The notes under the pieces: generated by a model
The model's input: the letters and a program-made list of their open reading frames with translations, nothing else
What the model was told of the DNA's origin: nothing
The model's database searches: none
Source: Myroides profundi
Lineage (GTDB): Bacteria; Bacteroidota; Bacteroidia; Flavobacteriales; Flavobacteriaceae
Length of the DNA stretch: 64,000 bases
Assembly: GCF_000833025.1 (NCBI RefSeq)
Contig: NZ_CP010817.1
Span: 992,001 to 1,056,000, forward strand
Direction of reading: 5' to 3'
In this document: positions 1 to 8,590 of the stretch, piece after piece
Numbering within the stretch: the first letter of the stretch is position 1
Layout of the letters: each line of letters starts with the position of its first letter
Made by a program: the position numbers and the translations under genes

Positions 1-1
1 G

Positions 2-460
2 GAGACAGTAGAAGAAGAGTATATAGGTAATAATGATGAGGATTCCTTTGTTCTCTCACCTGATCATGAAGTAAATTCGATTAAAGTTGATTTTGATGGA
101 GATGGAAAAGAGGAGTTATTCGAAATATTCAAAGGAGGAGGATATGAGAATTATGCTATAATAATTACTTGGGGCAATGGTGAGAAACATATAATAGGCT
201 CTATTGATGGAGCAACACATTATGAACTCATTCCACAATGGGAGATTCTATGGATGCAAAGAATATCTGTTGTGGAGAAAGGAACAGTTTTATTTGACTA
301 TATAGATGGTGAGGGAAATTATAGAAATGAAGAAGATGTTCCAGAAAGTGAAAAAGTTATTTTAAAGAACGAAGGACTATCGATAGGTGTAGGAGATTCT
401 TGTGGTAGTGGTATACTATATTGGGAAGAAGGGGAATATAAATGGTTTCAAACAAGTTAA
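2..460 (+). CDS. Hypothetical acidic protein, 5'-truncated by window edge
   Basis: The reading frame is open from the left edge, so about 152 C-terminal residues are visible and the start lies outside the window. Near residue 30 of the visible part there is a DFDGDGKEELF motif, the aspartate-rich calcium-binding loop seen in FG-GAP/VCBS and dockerin-like repeats. The rest is acidic and rich in Gly and Tyr. No catalytic motif is recognised. The first ATG in the frame is at 254, but the coding frame clearly continues upstream of it. An extracytoplasmic protein is a reasonable inference from the motif; the function is unknown. Confidence 0.6.
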   Translation, partial: ETVEEEYIGNNDEDSFVLSPDHEVNSIKVDFDGDGKEELFEIFKGGGYENYAIIITWGNGEKHIIGSIDGATHYELIPQWEILWMQRISVVEKGTVLFDYIDGEGNYRNEEDVPESEKVILKNEGLSIGVGDSCGSGILYWEEGEYKWFQTS

Positions 461-465
461 TATGT

Positions 466-495
466 AAAGCCAATTCTAATACTAGAATTGGCTTT
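466..495. terminator. Bidirectional terminator between convergent genes
   Basis: A 12-bp perfect stem (466-477 with 484-495) with a 6-nt loop and A/T-rich flanks. It lies between the 3' ends of two convergent genes and can serve both. Confidence 0.7.
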
Positions 496-512
496 ATTGT
501 TCAGTTATGTTT

Positions 513-1040
513 CTATTTCTTTTTGCTTTTCTTTTTTAAAGAAAATCCGTAGGCTACACGGACAGCAAGTTGATCAGTGTTATAATCATTGTAGTTCTCA
601 TAACGAAGACTTACATCTACATAGCGATTAGCAAAACCGATAGATGGTGACCAAATAAAGGTATTTCCCATTCCTGAGTGAGTACCGATACCTGCTCCTA
701 ATTCTCCCATAGCATAGATGTTTTTGTTTAAAAACTGTTTAAATCCTGCTTTTATTGGAACTAATCCTAAATCTCCTTCATCTCCATTAAATAAATGAGT
801 ATAACCTGAAGTTAAAGTAAATGAGGTTTTTTGACTAACGTCATATTGGATTCTAGCATCTACACCAAGTGCAGCATCATATTTAGAATCTAAAGGCATA
901 CCTCCGTTTAGACCAAAACCTACTCTAAATCCCTTAGGATAATAAGGCTTGTCTTTCTTTTGAGCTGCAGCTGGCATTGCAACTAAAATAGCACTTAGTG
1001 CTAACACTGTAAGTGAAATTTTTTTAGTGAGTTTAATCAT
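513..1040 (-). CDS. Outer-membrane beta-barrel protein
   Basis: A 175-residue protein with an N-terminal signal peptide (hydrophobic LTVLALSAILVAMPAAAQ, cleavage likely after AAAQ). It continues in alternating polar and hydrophobic strands with many Gly and aromatic residues, and ends in a strand followed by a lysine-rich tail (KKKSKKK). This is the pattern of small eight-strand outer-membrane barrels in Bacteroidota. I chose the ATG at 1040 rather than the in-frame ATG at 1085, because the latter adds 15 charged residues before an otherwise ideal signal peptide. It is a single-gene unit convergent with its left neighbour. The role is unknown; porin-like or structural functions are possible. 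Confidence 0.7.
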   Translation of the reverse strand: MIKLTKKISLTVLALSAILVAMPAAAQKKDKPYYPKGFRVGFGLNGGMPLDSKYDAALGVDARIQYDVSQKTSFTLTSGYTHLFNGDEGDLGLVPIKAGFKQFLNKNIYAMGELGAGIGTHSGMGNTFIWSPSIGFANRYVDVSLRYENYNDYNTDQLAVRVAYGFSLKKKSKKK

Positions 1041-1157
1041 GAGGATTGTGTCTTTATTTTGTTGTTTGAGAAAAATATACTGCAATAAACTTGCCGTTTG
1101 AAAAGACGTTTTTGTTTATTCGCGTAATTAAGAGGACGAGTTTCCGTATACAGTAGT

Positions 1158-1165
1158 TATATTTG
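1158..1165 (+). promoter_or_regulatory. Putative promoter -7 element for MATE gene
   Basis: TATATTTG matches the Bacteroidota -7 consensus TAnnTTTG and lies 14 nt before the ATG at 1180, predicting a very short leader. No clean -33 TTTG is visible. Confidence 0.5.
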
Positions 1166-1179
1166 CAAAAAAATTTTAA

Positions 1180-2553
1180 ATGAATTTATCTATTTATTAT
1201 AAAGAATTTGGGTATAATATACGTTTAGCTTATCCTATTATATTAGCTATGTTAGGACATACTGTAGTGGGGGTAATAGATAACATATTAGTTGGAAAGA
1301 TAGGAGCTACAGAATTAGCAGCAGCTTCTTTAGCGAATAGTTTTGTTTTTATTGGAGTAGCCTTAGGTGTCGGATTTTCAACAGCTTTGACTCCTTTAGT
1401 AGCACATAGTGATGCTGCTAATGACACAGAAGACGGACGCTCTGTTTTTATTAATGGCTTGTTTTTATGTACTACAGTAGGATTGGTTTTATTTGCTTTG
1501 ATTTACCTTTGTAAGCCTTTATTGGTTTACATGGGACAGCCTGAGGAAGTTGTTTTATTAGCCCGACCTTTCTTAGATATTGTTGCTTTATCATTGATTC
1601 CTTTAGTGATGTATCAAGCTTATAAGCAATTTGCAGATGGAAAATCAAAGACAAAAAACGCTATGTATGCAACATTAATAACCAATATTACTAATTTAAT
1701 ATTGAGTTATTCATTAATACATGGTGTGTGGTTATTCCCCAAATTGGGGATGATAGGTGCAGCTTATGGTACACTTATTGCTCGTATAGTGATGTTGGTA
1801 TATATGCATTTTGCTCTTCATAAACAGGATATTTTTAAGCCATTTATGAGTAATCTTAAATTTAATGAAGTTAAAAAAGAAATGCTGAATAAGATTACAA
1901 AAATAGGTATTCCTTCAGGAATGATGAGTTTCTTTGAAGTGGCACTTTTTGTAGGTGCAGTATGGTTATCTGGAATGATAGGTACAGAGGCACAGGCTGC
2001 TAATCAGATTGCATTGAGTATGTCTTCGATGACTTTTATGTTTGCAAGCGGGTTAAGTGTAGCTGCGATGATTAGAGTAGGGAACCAAAGAGGATTAAAG
2101 GATTATGTAAAGTTAAGAGTAGTAGCGAGGTCTATTATCTTAATGGCAGTAATGATTTATACAGGTTTTGCAATTCTTTTTGTTTTATTTCATCAGTATA
2201 TTCCAATGTTATTTTTAGATAATAATGACCTCGAAAATGCTGTAATGAATCAAGAAGTGATTAAATTAGCAGGCACATTATTACTTGTAGCTGCAGTGTT
2301 CCAAATATCGGATTGTATACAAGTAGTAACATTAGGAGCGCTTAGAGGACTTCAAGATGTAAATATGCCTATGGGAATTACTTTTGTGTCTTATTGGATC
2401 ATTGGATTTCCTATATCTATTTACCTTGGATTATATACTAGTGTAGGAGCAGCTGGGATATGGATAGGTTTATTAGCAGGGTTAACTACTGCTGCAATAT
2501 GCTTATACTGGCGTTTTCATACATTGTCAAATAGATTAATAAACAATAATTAG
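1180..2553 (+). CDS. MATE family multidrug efflux transporter
   Basis: A 457-residue integral membrane protein with about 12 hydrophobic segments. The N-terminal region (AYPIILAMLGHTVVGVID) and the internal repeat around residues 240-290 (GIPSGMMSFFEVALF, then GTEAQAANQIALS) are typical of MATE/NorM exporters, which use a Na+ or H+ gradient to expel cationic drugs and dyes. The length is normal for the family. It is followed after 7 nt by a small acidic gene, so the two are probably co-transcribed. A second, divergent MATE gene lies at 36120-37538. The substrate cannot be told from sequence. Confidence 0.9.
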   Translation: MNLSIYYKEFGYNIRLAYPIILAMLGHTVVGVIDNILVGKIGATELAAASLANSFVFIGVALGVGFSTALTPLVAHSDAANDTEDGRSVFINGLFLCTTVGLVLFALIYLCKPLLVYMGQPEEVVLLARPFLDIVALSLIPLVMYQAYKQFADGKSKTKNAMYATLITNITNLILSYSLIHGVWLFPKLGMIGAAYGTLIARIVMLVYMHFALHKQDIFKPFMSNLKFNEVKKEMLNKITKIGIPSGMMSFFEVALFVGAVWLSGMIGTEAQAANQIALSMSSMTFMFASGLSVAAMIRVGNQRGLKDYVKLRVVARSIILMAVMIYTGFAILFVLFHQYIPMLFLDNNDLENAVMNQEVIKLAGTLLLVAAVFQISDCIQVVTLGALRGLQDVNMPMGITFVSYWIIGFPISIYLGLYTSVGAAGIWIGLLAGLTTAAICLYWRFHTLSNRLINNN

Positions 2554-2560
2554 AAATAAT

Positions 2561-2812
2561 ATGGAGTTACCAAAATTCGTACTAGCTGATAATACTGAGT
2601 ATCCAGAGGATATTTTTATTATACATTTAGAATTCCCTAGATTTATCATCAACTTAAATACTGATGAGGTAGAGTTCTTAGAAACAATAGAAGAGTCTGA
2701 AGAAGCAGAGATAGAAGCAGAGATGGAAGGACTTATCGTGAAAGCTGGTGAGTTTTACGAAAGAGAGATGGAGCGTTATGTAGATGACGAAGAATTAGAC
2801 GAAGAAGACTAA
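2561..2812 (+). CDS. Conserved small acidic protein
   Basis: An 83-residue protein with no signal peptide. Its C-terminal half is extremely rich in Glu and Asp (EESEEAEIEAEMEG and DDEELDEED). From memory, similar small proteins beginning MELPKF..ADN are conserved in Flavobacteriaceae, but no function is known to me. It starts 7 nt after the MATE stop codon, which indicates an operon, and the transcript ends at the hairpin at 2820-2850. A cytoplasmic acidic adaptor or regulator is possible; nothing in the sequence decides it. Confidence 0.75.
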   Translation: MELPKFVLADNTEYPEDIFIIHLEFPRFIINLNTDEVEFLETIEESEEAEIEAEMEGLIVKAGEFYEREMERYVDDEELDEED

Positions 2813-2819
2813 TATAGAA

Positions 2820-2850
2820 CAAGCTAAATAGTACTAAACTATTTAGCTTG
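2820..2850. terminator. Bidirectional terminator overlapping meaB stop codon
   Basis: A 13-bp perfect stem (2820-2832 with 2838-2850) and 5-nt loop. The right arm contains the stop codon (2839-2841) and last codons of meaB, so the hairpin is partly coding. Confidence 0.7.
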
Positions 2851-3936
2851 TGAGTTAAAATATAGATCTAAGATTTTATGAGCAGCTGCGAAAGGTGATA
2901 ATTCACTGTTTTGCACTGCTTTTTTGTTTTCAGTAAGCATTGCTTTTATCTCTGGATGATTGTAGAAGTTCATTAATATGTTTTCATTTATAGTTTCCAT
3001 CATCCAATATTGGTTTTGTTCTTGACGTCTATTGTCGAAATAACCATTTTCTTTGGTTAGTGTAGTATATTGATTGATGATGTTCCAAATTTCTTTTATT
3101 CCTGTGTTTTCAATAGCACTACAGGTACTTACTTTTGGTGTCCATCCAGAAGGTTTCTTAGGGAAAAGGTGTAAGGCTCTATTATAATCAAGTTTAGCCA
3201 TATGAGCTCTTTTTATATTTTCACCATCTGCTTTATTGATAATAACAGCATCTGCCATTTCCATAATCCCTCTTTTAATTCCCTGAAGTTCATCACCAGC
3301 ACCAGCTAGATTGAGTAATAAGAAGAAGTCTACCATACTCTGTACAGCAGTTTCACTCTGTCCAACCCCTACTGTCTCTACAAGTATAGTATCAAAGCCA
3401 CAAGCTTCACATAAGATTATACTTTCTCTCGTTTTTCTAGCTACTCCACCCAAGCTGTCTCCAGAAGCTGATGGACGTATAAAAGCATTCTCTTCTCTGA
3501 CTAACTCTTCCATACGTGTTTTATCTCCTAAGATACTTCCCTTCGTAATACTACTACTAGGATCTATAGCTAGTACTGCTACTTTCTTGCCAAGGCTAGT
3601 AAGTAAGAGACCGAAGGCTTCTATGAATGTACTCTTTCCAACGCCAGGTACACCTGTTATACCAATACGAACAGATTTATTAGCATAAGGAAGACATCCT
3701 TGTACTATTTCATCTGCTTGTGCGTGATGTAGTGGATTTAAACTCTCAATAAGTGTGATGCCTTGACTTAGAGCTACTTTGTCTTTAGCAATAATTCTTT
3801 GGATGATCTCCTCAGTAGATATCTTTTGTTTACGTCTAGCTTGAAATTTTGCAATAGCATTTTGATTGGTGGTATTAGGTTGTTCTATACCTTCGTTTTC
3901 AGTTAACGCTGATTTATTATAATTATGCTGTGACAT
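2839..3936 (-). CDS. meaB: Methylmalonyl-CoA mutase-associated GTPase MeaB (ArgK family)
   Basis: A 365-residue G3E-family P-loop GTPase. The Walker A motif GVPGVGKST is near residue 95, followed by DPSSS and an ETVGVGQSE switch region, then NKAD for guanine recognition. In the family, MeaB loads and protects the adenosylcobalamin cofactor of methylmalonyl-CoA mutase. The N-terminal ~40 residues are a variable extension. The mutase genes are not in this window, so any operon link is lost here. With the cobalamin riboswitch at 20.6 kb it shows that this genome uses B12. Confidence 0.92.
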   Translation of the reverse strand: MSQHNYNKSALTENEGIEQPNTTNQNAIAKFQARRKQKISTEEIIQRIIAKDKVALSQGITLIESLNPLHHAQADEIVQGCLPYANKSVRIGITGVPGVGKSTFIEAFGLLLTSLGKKVAVLAIDPSSSITKGSILGDKTRMEELVREENAFIRPSASGDSLGGVARKTRESIILCEACGFDTILVETVGVGQSETAVQSMVDFFLLLNLAGAGDELQGIKRGIMEMADAVIINKADGENIKRAHMAKLDYNRALHLFPKKPSGWTPKVSTCSAIENTGIKEIWNIINQYTTLTKENGYFDNRRQEQNQYWMMETINENILMNFYNHPEIKAMLTENKKAVQNSELSPFAAAHKILDLYFNSQAK

Positions 3937-4042
3937 ATTTAAGAATCTATTGGGTTGGTGTAATGATAAAAGGTAAAAGTACTAAAAATAGACATATTTC
4001 GAAATTTATTTGAACGGTTAGGACGGTATATATACAACCTAT

Positions 4043-4050
4043 TATATTTG
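4043..4050 (+). promoter_or_regulatory. Putative promoter -7 element for MFS gene
   Basis: TATATTTG matches TAnnTTTG. Its last three bases are the TTG that a naive ORF call would use as start, which argues for initiation at the ATG at 4072 instead. Confidence 0.5.
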
Positions 4051-4071
4051 GGCTTAACGAAAAATGACGTA

Positions 4072-5316
4072 ATGAATACTAAACTTTTTGCACCCAAAAC
4101 ATTAGTAAACAAAATCAATGAACAAACAGTAAATCAGAAAACAGTTTTTCCAATTCTATTAGCAATAAGCTTTGGACATTTATGTAACGATTTTCTACAA
4201 GCTATAGTTCCAGCAGTCTACCCATTACTTAAGACTAACTATAACTTAAGTTTTGCACAAATCGGAATGATTACTTTTTGTTATCAAGTTTCTTCCTCTT
4301 TACTTCAACCTTTAGTAGGTACTTATACAGATAAACATCCAAAGCCTTATTCACAAATGATAGGTATGATCTGTTCTATGTTTGGAGTTATATTACTTAG
4401 TTATGCCCCTTCTTATGCAATGGTACTATGTGCTGTTATATTAATAGGTATAGGGTCTTCTATATTCCATCCAGAGTCATCTAGGGTATCTTATGTAGCT
4501 TCAGGAGGGAAACGTAGCTTAGCACAATCTATTTTTCAGATTGGAGGTAACACAGGAACAGCTTTAGCACCATTGTTAGTTGCATGGATAGTATTGCCAA
4601 AAGGGCAACAACATTTGTTATGGTTTTTAGTTGTTGGTTTTATTGCTCAATTTGTGTACGCCTTTATCGGAGGATGGTATAAAGATGTATTAAAGAGTCA
4701 AGTAGGAAAGAAGAAGAAGGTTATTCGTATTCCTGAACTTTCTAAGTTAAGAGTATGGACATCTATTGTAGTTTTACTATTACTTATCTTCTCTAAGTAT
4801 TTCTATGTAGCTAGTATTTCTAGTTATTTTCAGTTTTATACAATGGATAAGTTTGGTATAAGTGAAGTACAAGCGCAAGTTTACCTTTTTTACTTCTTGT
4901 TAGCTGTGGCAGCAGGAACTTTAATAGGCGGTTTCTTTGGTGATAAAGTAGGACGTAAATACATTATTTGGTTTTCAGTATTAGGAGTAGCTCCGTTCAC
5001 GATGTTACTACCTTATGCTTCTTTAGAGTGGACAGGTATATTAATTGTGATTATCGGTTTAATCCTATCCTCAGCATTCCCATCTATATTAGTGTATGCA
5101 CAAGAGCTATTACCACGTAAAATAGGTATGGTGTCAGGCTTGTTTTATGGTTTTGCTTTTGGTATGGGAGGTTTAGGATCTGCTGTTCTAGGATGGTGGG
5201 CTGACCGTACTTCTATTGAGAATATCTATATGATTTGTGCTTATTTACCTTTAATTGGGATTATAGCAGCTCTGTTACCAAATATGAAAAAAGTCAAATT
5301 TAGAGAAGAGGAGTAG
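4072..5316 (+). CDS. MFS transporter, fosmidomycin-resistance (Fsr) type
   Basis: A 414-residue major facilitator with 12 predicted membrane segments. Segment 1 carries SFGHLCNDFLQAIVPA, and GIGSSIFHPESSRVSYVASGGKRS lies near residue 145; the FHPE-S signature is typical of fosmidomycin-resistance carriers. The loop after TM8-9 has the MFS motif GDKVGRK. The frame continues 24 nt upstream to a TTG, but that TTG is inside a -7 promoter element, so I prefer the ATG at 4072. It is a single-gene unit divergent from meaB. The physiological substrate is unknown; fosmidomycin export is known only for characterised relatives. Confidence 0.88.
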   Translation: MNTKLFAPKTLVNKINEQTVNQKTVFPILLAISFGHLCNDFLQAIVPAVYPLLKTNYNLSFAQIGMITFCYQVSSSLLQPLVGTYTDKHPKPYSQMIGMICSMFGVILLSYAPSYAMVLCAVILIGIGSSIFHPESSRVSYVASGGKRSLAQSIFQIGGNTGTALAPLLVAWIVLPKGQQHLLWFLVVGFIAQFVYAFIGGWYKDVLKSQVGKKKKVIRIPELSKLRVWTSIVVLLLLIFSKYFYVASISSYFQFYTMDKFGISEVQAQVYLFYFLLAVAAGTLIGGFFGDKVGRKYIIWFSVLGVAPFTMLLPYASLEWTGILIVIIGLILSSAFPSILVYAQELLPRKIGMVSGLFYGFAFGMGGLGSAVLGWWADRTSIENIYMICAYLPLIGIIAALLPNMKKVKFREEE

Positions 5317-5370
5317 TATCTATTAATTTAAAGTGTATCTTTAAGAGAATCAACCTTTAAACTAGATATT

Positions 5371-5574
5371 ATGAGAATAGCGTATATTACACTATCGATA
5401 AGTATATTATTTATTTCTTGTGGAACAAAAGATAAATTGACTTCTGATAAAGACAAGTATAAAAAAGAGTATGAGCAAGCTCTAGTTAGTTACAATAAAA
5501 ATAATGAGCCTCAGATTTATAATAACTCTAATGCTCCTGTATTAGAAGCTGAAAAACCTCTTACCTTAAAGTAA
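5371..5574 (+). CDS. Small putative lipoprotein
   Basis: A 67-residue protein starting with a short basic residue, a hydrophobic core (IAYITLSISILFI) and then SCG, a plausible lipobox with the lipid-modified cysteine at residue 17. The mature part is polar, Lys- and Asn-rich, with no recognised domain. It lies 54 nt after the MFS gene and just before a strong terminator, so it may be read from the MFS promoter. The lipobox is atypical (Phe at -3), so lipid modification is probable, not certain. Confidence 0.6.
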   Translation: MRIAYITLSISILFISCGTKDKLTSDKDKYKKEYEQALVSYNKNNEPQIYNNSNAPVLEAEKPLTLK

Positions 5575-5584
5575 GGTTATATAA

Positions 5585-5623
5585 AAAAGGCGAGTAAACA
5601 GTTGTGTTTACTCGCCTTTTTTT
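5585..5623. terminator. Strong bidirectional rho-independent terminator
   Basis: A 16-bp stem (5585-5600 with 5605-5620) with a 4-nt loop, A-run before and T-run after. It serves the lipoprotein gene and the convergent mgtE. Confidence 0.85.
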
Positions 5624-5638
5624 AGTTATACTTATTTA

Positions 5639-6952
5639 TTATAATATCTTTCCTGATAAAAACATGGCTGCTATAGAGAAGTAGATGATTAATCCAGAAA
5701 CGTCTACTAGTGTAGCAACAAACGGAGCTGACGCAGTGGCTGGGTCCATTCCAAACTTTCTCAATATAAATGGTATTAACGAACCAGATAGGGTACCCCA
5801 TAAAACAATGAATAGTAAAGAGACTGATACACTTAGTCCGATAGCAATCCAGTGTTCTCCATAATCATATATGCCTGCTTCTTGCCAAATGAAGATTCTT
5901 ACGAAACCAATAATTCCTAAGATACCTCCTAACATTACTCCTGACGCAATCTCTTTTCGCATTACATACCACCAGTCATTTAGTTTTAACTCACCTAATG
6001 CCATGGCACGTATAATAAGAGAAGCCGCTTGAGAACCAGAGTTACCACCACTAGATATAATTAAAGGAACGAATAGTGCTAATACAACTGCCTTCTCTAT
6101 CTCATCTTCAAAATGTCCCATTGCAGAAGCAGTTAACATTTCTCCTAAAAATAAGATAATTAACCAACCCGCTCTTTTTCGTACTAATTCGAATAGTGGT
6201 GTATGTGTATAAGATAAATCTAATTCTTCCATACCCCCGAACTTTTGGATATCTTCTGTATCTCTATCTTTAATAGCATCTAAGATATCATCGAAGGTTA
6301 CTATACCTACAAGTACTCCACTTTCTGTTATGATAGGTAGTGCAGAACGATCGTATTTCTCGAATATGTCAAAAGCATCTTCTGTTTTTGTAGTACTTGT
6401 AATAGAAGCAAATGTGTTGTCTATTAAGTCTGCTATTAGTGTGTTTTCGTCTGCTAGAACTAATTCACCTAGTTTTAAGTCATCAATTAATCTATTGTGA
6501 TCATCTACTACATAGATATAGTTTAATGTTTCAGCTTTTTTACCATACACCTTGATATGATCTAAAACTTGTCTAACTGTTTTGTTAGCTTTCGTTTGGA
6601 TATACAAGGGAGTCATTAAACGAGCAATACTATCTTCTTTATATCCTATTAAGTTAAGTGCAATTTGCTTTTCTTTATCGTTTAATAAGTTGATAGAGTA
6701 TTTAATTAATTCATCTGGGAAATCTTCTAATAACTCTGTACGGTCATCAGGTTCTAAGTTATTAAGTACATCTGCATAATCTTCTCTTGTCATGCTACGC
6801 ACTATTTCCTCTTGAATATTAATATCTAAAAAGGAGAATACTTCAACTTTTAAGTCAGGTGAAAGCTTTAGAAACGCAAGGTTTCTATCGGTTCTTTTCA
6901 TCTCTGTAATTGCTTCAGCAATATCTGCTGGGTGCATGTCTTTAAAAGTCAT
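5639..6952 (-). CDS. mgtE: Magnesium transporter MgtE
   Basis: A 437-residue Mg2+ channel. An N-terminal helical MgtE_N superhelix (about residues 1-105) is followed by a CBS-domain pair (about 110-235, starting at RLMTP) and five membrane helices (about 255-437). Family signatures are clear: PLIISSGGNSGSQ in the pore region and DPATASAPFVATLVDVSG in the last helices, where the acidic residue binds the permeating ion. In this family the N and CBS domains sense cytosolic Mg2+ and close the gate. The N-terminus is a little shorter than in many homologues; a stop codon 8 codons upstream and no other start codon fix the start at 6952. Confidence 0.95.
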   Translation of the reverse strand: MTFKDMHPADIAEAITEMKRTDRNLAFLKLSPDLKVEVFSFLDINIQEEIVRSMTREDYADVLNNLEPDDRTELLEDFPDELIKYSINLLNDKEKQIALNLIGYKEDSIARLMTPLYIQTKANKTVRQVLDHIKVYGKKAETLNYIYVVDDHNRLIDDLKLGELVLADENTLIADLIDNTFASITSTTKTEDAFDIFEKYDRSALPIITESGVLVGIVTFDDILDAIKDRDTEDIQKFGGMEELDLSYTHTPLFELVRKRAGWLIILFLGEMLTASAMGHFEDEIEKAVVLALFVPLIISSGGNSGSQAASLIIRAMALGELKLNDWWYVMRKEIASGVMLGGILGIIGFVRIFIWQEAGIYDYGEHWIAIGLSVSVSLLFIVLWGTLSGSLIPFILRKFGMDPATASAPFVATLVDVSGLIIYFSIAAMFLSGKIL

Positions 6953-7001
6953 AGATCGAAGCTTATTAAGTAGTTAGTATAATATTTTCTTAAAAACTAT
7001 G

Positions 7002-7009
7002 CAAAGGTA
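7002..7009 (-). promoter_or_regulatory. Putative promoter -7 element for mgtE
   Basis: Read on the minus strand this is TACCTTTG, matching TAnnTTTG, about 50 nt before the mgtE start. No magnesium riboswitch (M-box or ykkC-like) pattern is visible in this short leader. Confidence 0.45.
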
Positions 7010-7087
7010 ATCTATACAAAGTGTACTTTAAAATTTCTAATGATTTTTTAATAAAATAAACTTCTCTTAATATTTTATCTATTTAAA

Positions 7088-8422
7088 CTAAAGGTTATCA
7101 ATAGCATTGTCTAAAATTTGTGAATCTAAGCTTTTCTTAGCTTTGGCTCCCATGTCTTTTAATTTTTGTACAGAAGTTATTAAGTTTCCTTTTCCTTCAC
7201 TTAATTTATTGAAGGCATTATCGTATTCATTTCTCGACTCATCTATCTTCTTTCCTACTTTTTGTAAGTCAGTGACTAGTCCAACAAATTTATCGTACAG
7301 CAAGCCTGCTTGTCTTGCTATTTCATAAGCATTTTCTTGTTGCTTGCGCTGGCTCCACATTGTTTCTATTGTGCGTAATGTCGCTAATAGAGTAGAAGGG
7401 GTTACTATGACGATGTTTTTTTCAAAAGCCTTAGTATATAGTGTATTATCTGCATTAATTGCTATAGAGAAGGCTGTCTCTATAGGGATAAATAGCAATA
7501 CAAAATCAGGACTTGTACCTCTGTATAGTTCGTGGTAATTCTTTTCAGACAGCCCATCTATATGTCTTTTTAAAGAAATTAAATGCTCTTGTAAATAGCG
7601 TTTTTGCTCTTCGATATCTACAGTATTGATATACTGTTCATAAGCAACTAAGGATACTTTAGAATCGACTACCATATGTCTATTGTCAGGTAAGTAGATT
7701 ACGACATCAGGCTGTAGTCTATTACCTTCCTCAGAAGTGTAGCTTTGTTGAGTTTCATATTCTCTACCTTTTTCTAAACCAGATTTTTCAAGTACACTTT
7801 CTAGAATCATCTCTCCCCAGTTTCCTTGCATTTTATTATCTCCTTTTAAAGCCTTTGTTAGATTAAGGGTTTCTTGACTCATCTTTTGGTTTAGCTGTTG
7901 TAACCCAAATATCTGTTGACGCAATGCAGCATGATGGTCAATACTTTCTTTATGTGTTTGTTCTACTTTTTGTTCGAAGTGTTGTATTTTCTCTTGTAGA
8001 GGTGATAATAGCGTTTCTAAGCTAGCTTTATTCTGCTTAGTGAACTTATCACTTTTCTCCTCTAATATTCGATTAGCGAGGTTTTCAAACTCTTTTGTGA
8101 ACTTCTCTTGAAGATTAGCAGTCTCTTGTTGTTGTGATTCTAATCGTTCTTGTAAATTAATGTATTCTGTGTCTCGAATAGATATACGTGCTATTAGTTC
8201 CTGATTGTCTAATCGGATAATCTCTAAGTTTTCTTCTATTGTTTTCTTTTCGCTTTTTAGTTGATCTATCAGTTTATCTTTAAAGTCGTTGTCTGCTTGT
8301 AGCCTAATAAAATCTCCAGATGAGGTAGTTTCTTTTTTACCTGATTTACCAATAAAAAAAGCGATGATAATTAGAATAGCTAATAAGCCTATTAATATTT
8401 CTTGTGACATGTTTTTTGACAA
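7088..8422 (-). CDS. rmuC: DNA recombination protein RmuC
   Basis: A 444-residue protein with an N-terminal membrane anchor (ILIGLLAILIIIAFFIG), a long coiled coil (about residues 35-190, many Glu/Gln/Leu heptads) and the RmuC nuclease-like domain. The conserved block GNWGEMILESVLEKSGL near residue 200 and the core PDVVIYLPDNRHMVVDSKVSL carry the PD-(D/E)xK-like acidic and lysine residues. RmuC is thought to limit rearrangements at inverted repeats, which is relevant here because the window has two dyad-rich arrays. An internal ATG at 8410 is also possible as start. Confidence 0.93.
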   Translation of the reverse strand: MSKNMSQEILIGLLAILIIIAFFIGKSGKKETTSSGDFIRLQADNDFKDKLIDQLKSEKKTIEENLEIIRLDNQELIARISIRDTEYINLQERLESQQQETANLQEKFTKEFENLANRILEEKSDKFTKQNKASLETLLSPLQEKIQHFEQKVEQTHKESIDHHAALRQQIFGLQQLNQKMSQETLNLTKALKGDNKMQGNWGEMILESVLEKSGLEKGREYETQQSYTSEEGNRLQPDVVIYLPDNRHMVVDSKVSLVAYEQYINTVDIEEQKRYLQEHLISLKRHIDGLSEKNYHELYRGTSPDFVLLFIPIETAFSIAINADNTLYTKAFEKNIVIVTPSTLLATLRTIETMWSQRKQQENAYEIARQAGLLYDKFVGLVTDLQKVGKKIDESRNEYDNAFNKLSEGKGNLITSVQKLKDMGAKAKKSLDSQILDNAIDNL

Positions 8423-8436
8423 TGAAGTTAGATAGT

Positions 8437-8444
8437 CAAAAGTA
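8437..8444 (-). promoter_or_regulatory. Putative promoter -7 element for rmuC
   Basis: Minus strand TACTTTTG matches TAnnTTTG, 15 nt before the rmuC ATG, predicting a short leader. Confidence 0.45.
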
Positions 8445-8590
8445 GTAAATAATGCCTGTATAAAAGTGTTTAGTATTGCTATGGTTTATAGCAAAACTGT
8501 TTTTTGTTTTATAAGTATCTGTAATTTAAAATTTTATATCGATTAAAGTTATATCTTTAATATTAGACTATAATTATAAAGGTATTTATT

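Noticed and set aside
3311..3688. 125-residue plus-strand ORF inside meaB
   Set aside because: Antisense shadow of a strongly conserved GTPase; no independent start signals or family features.
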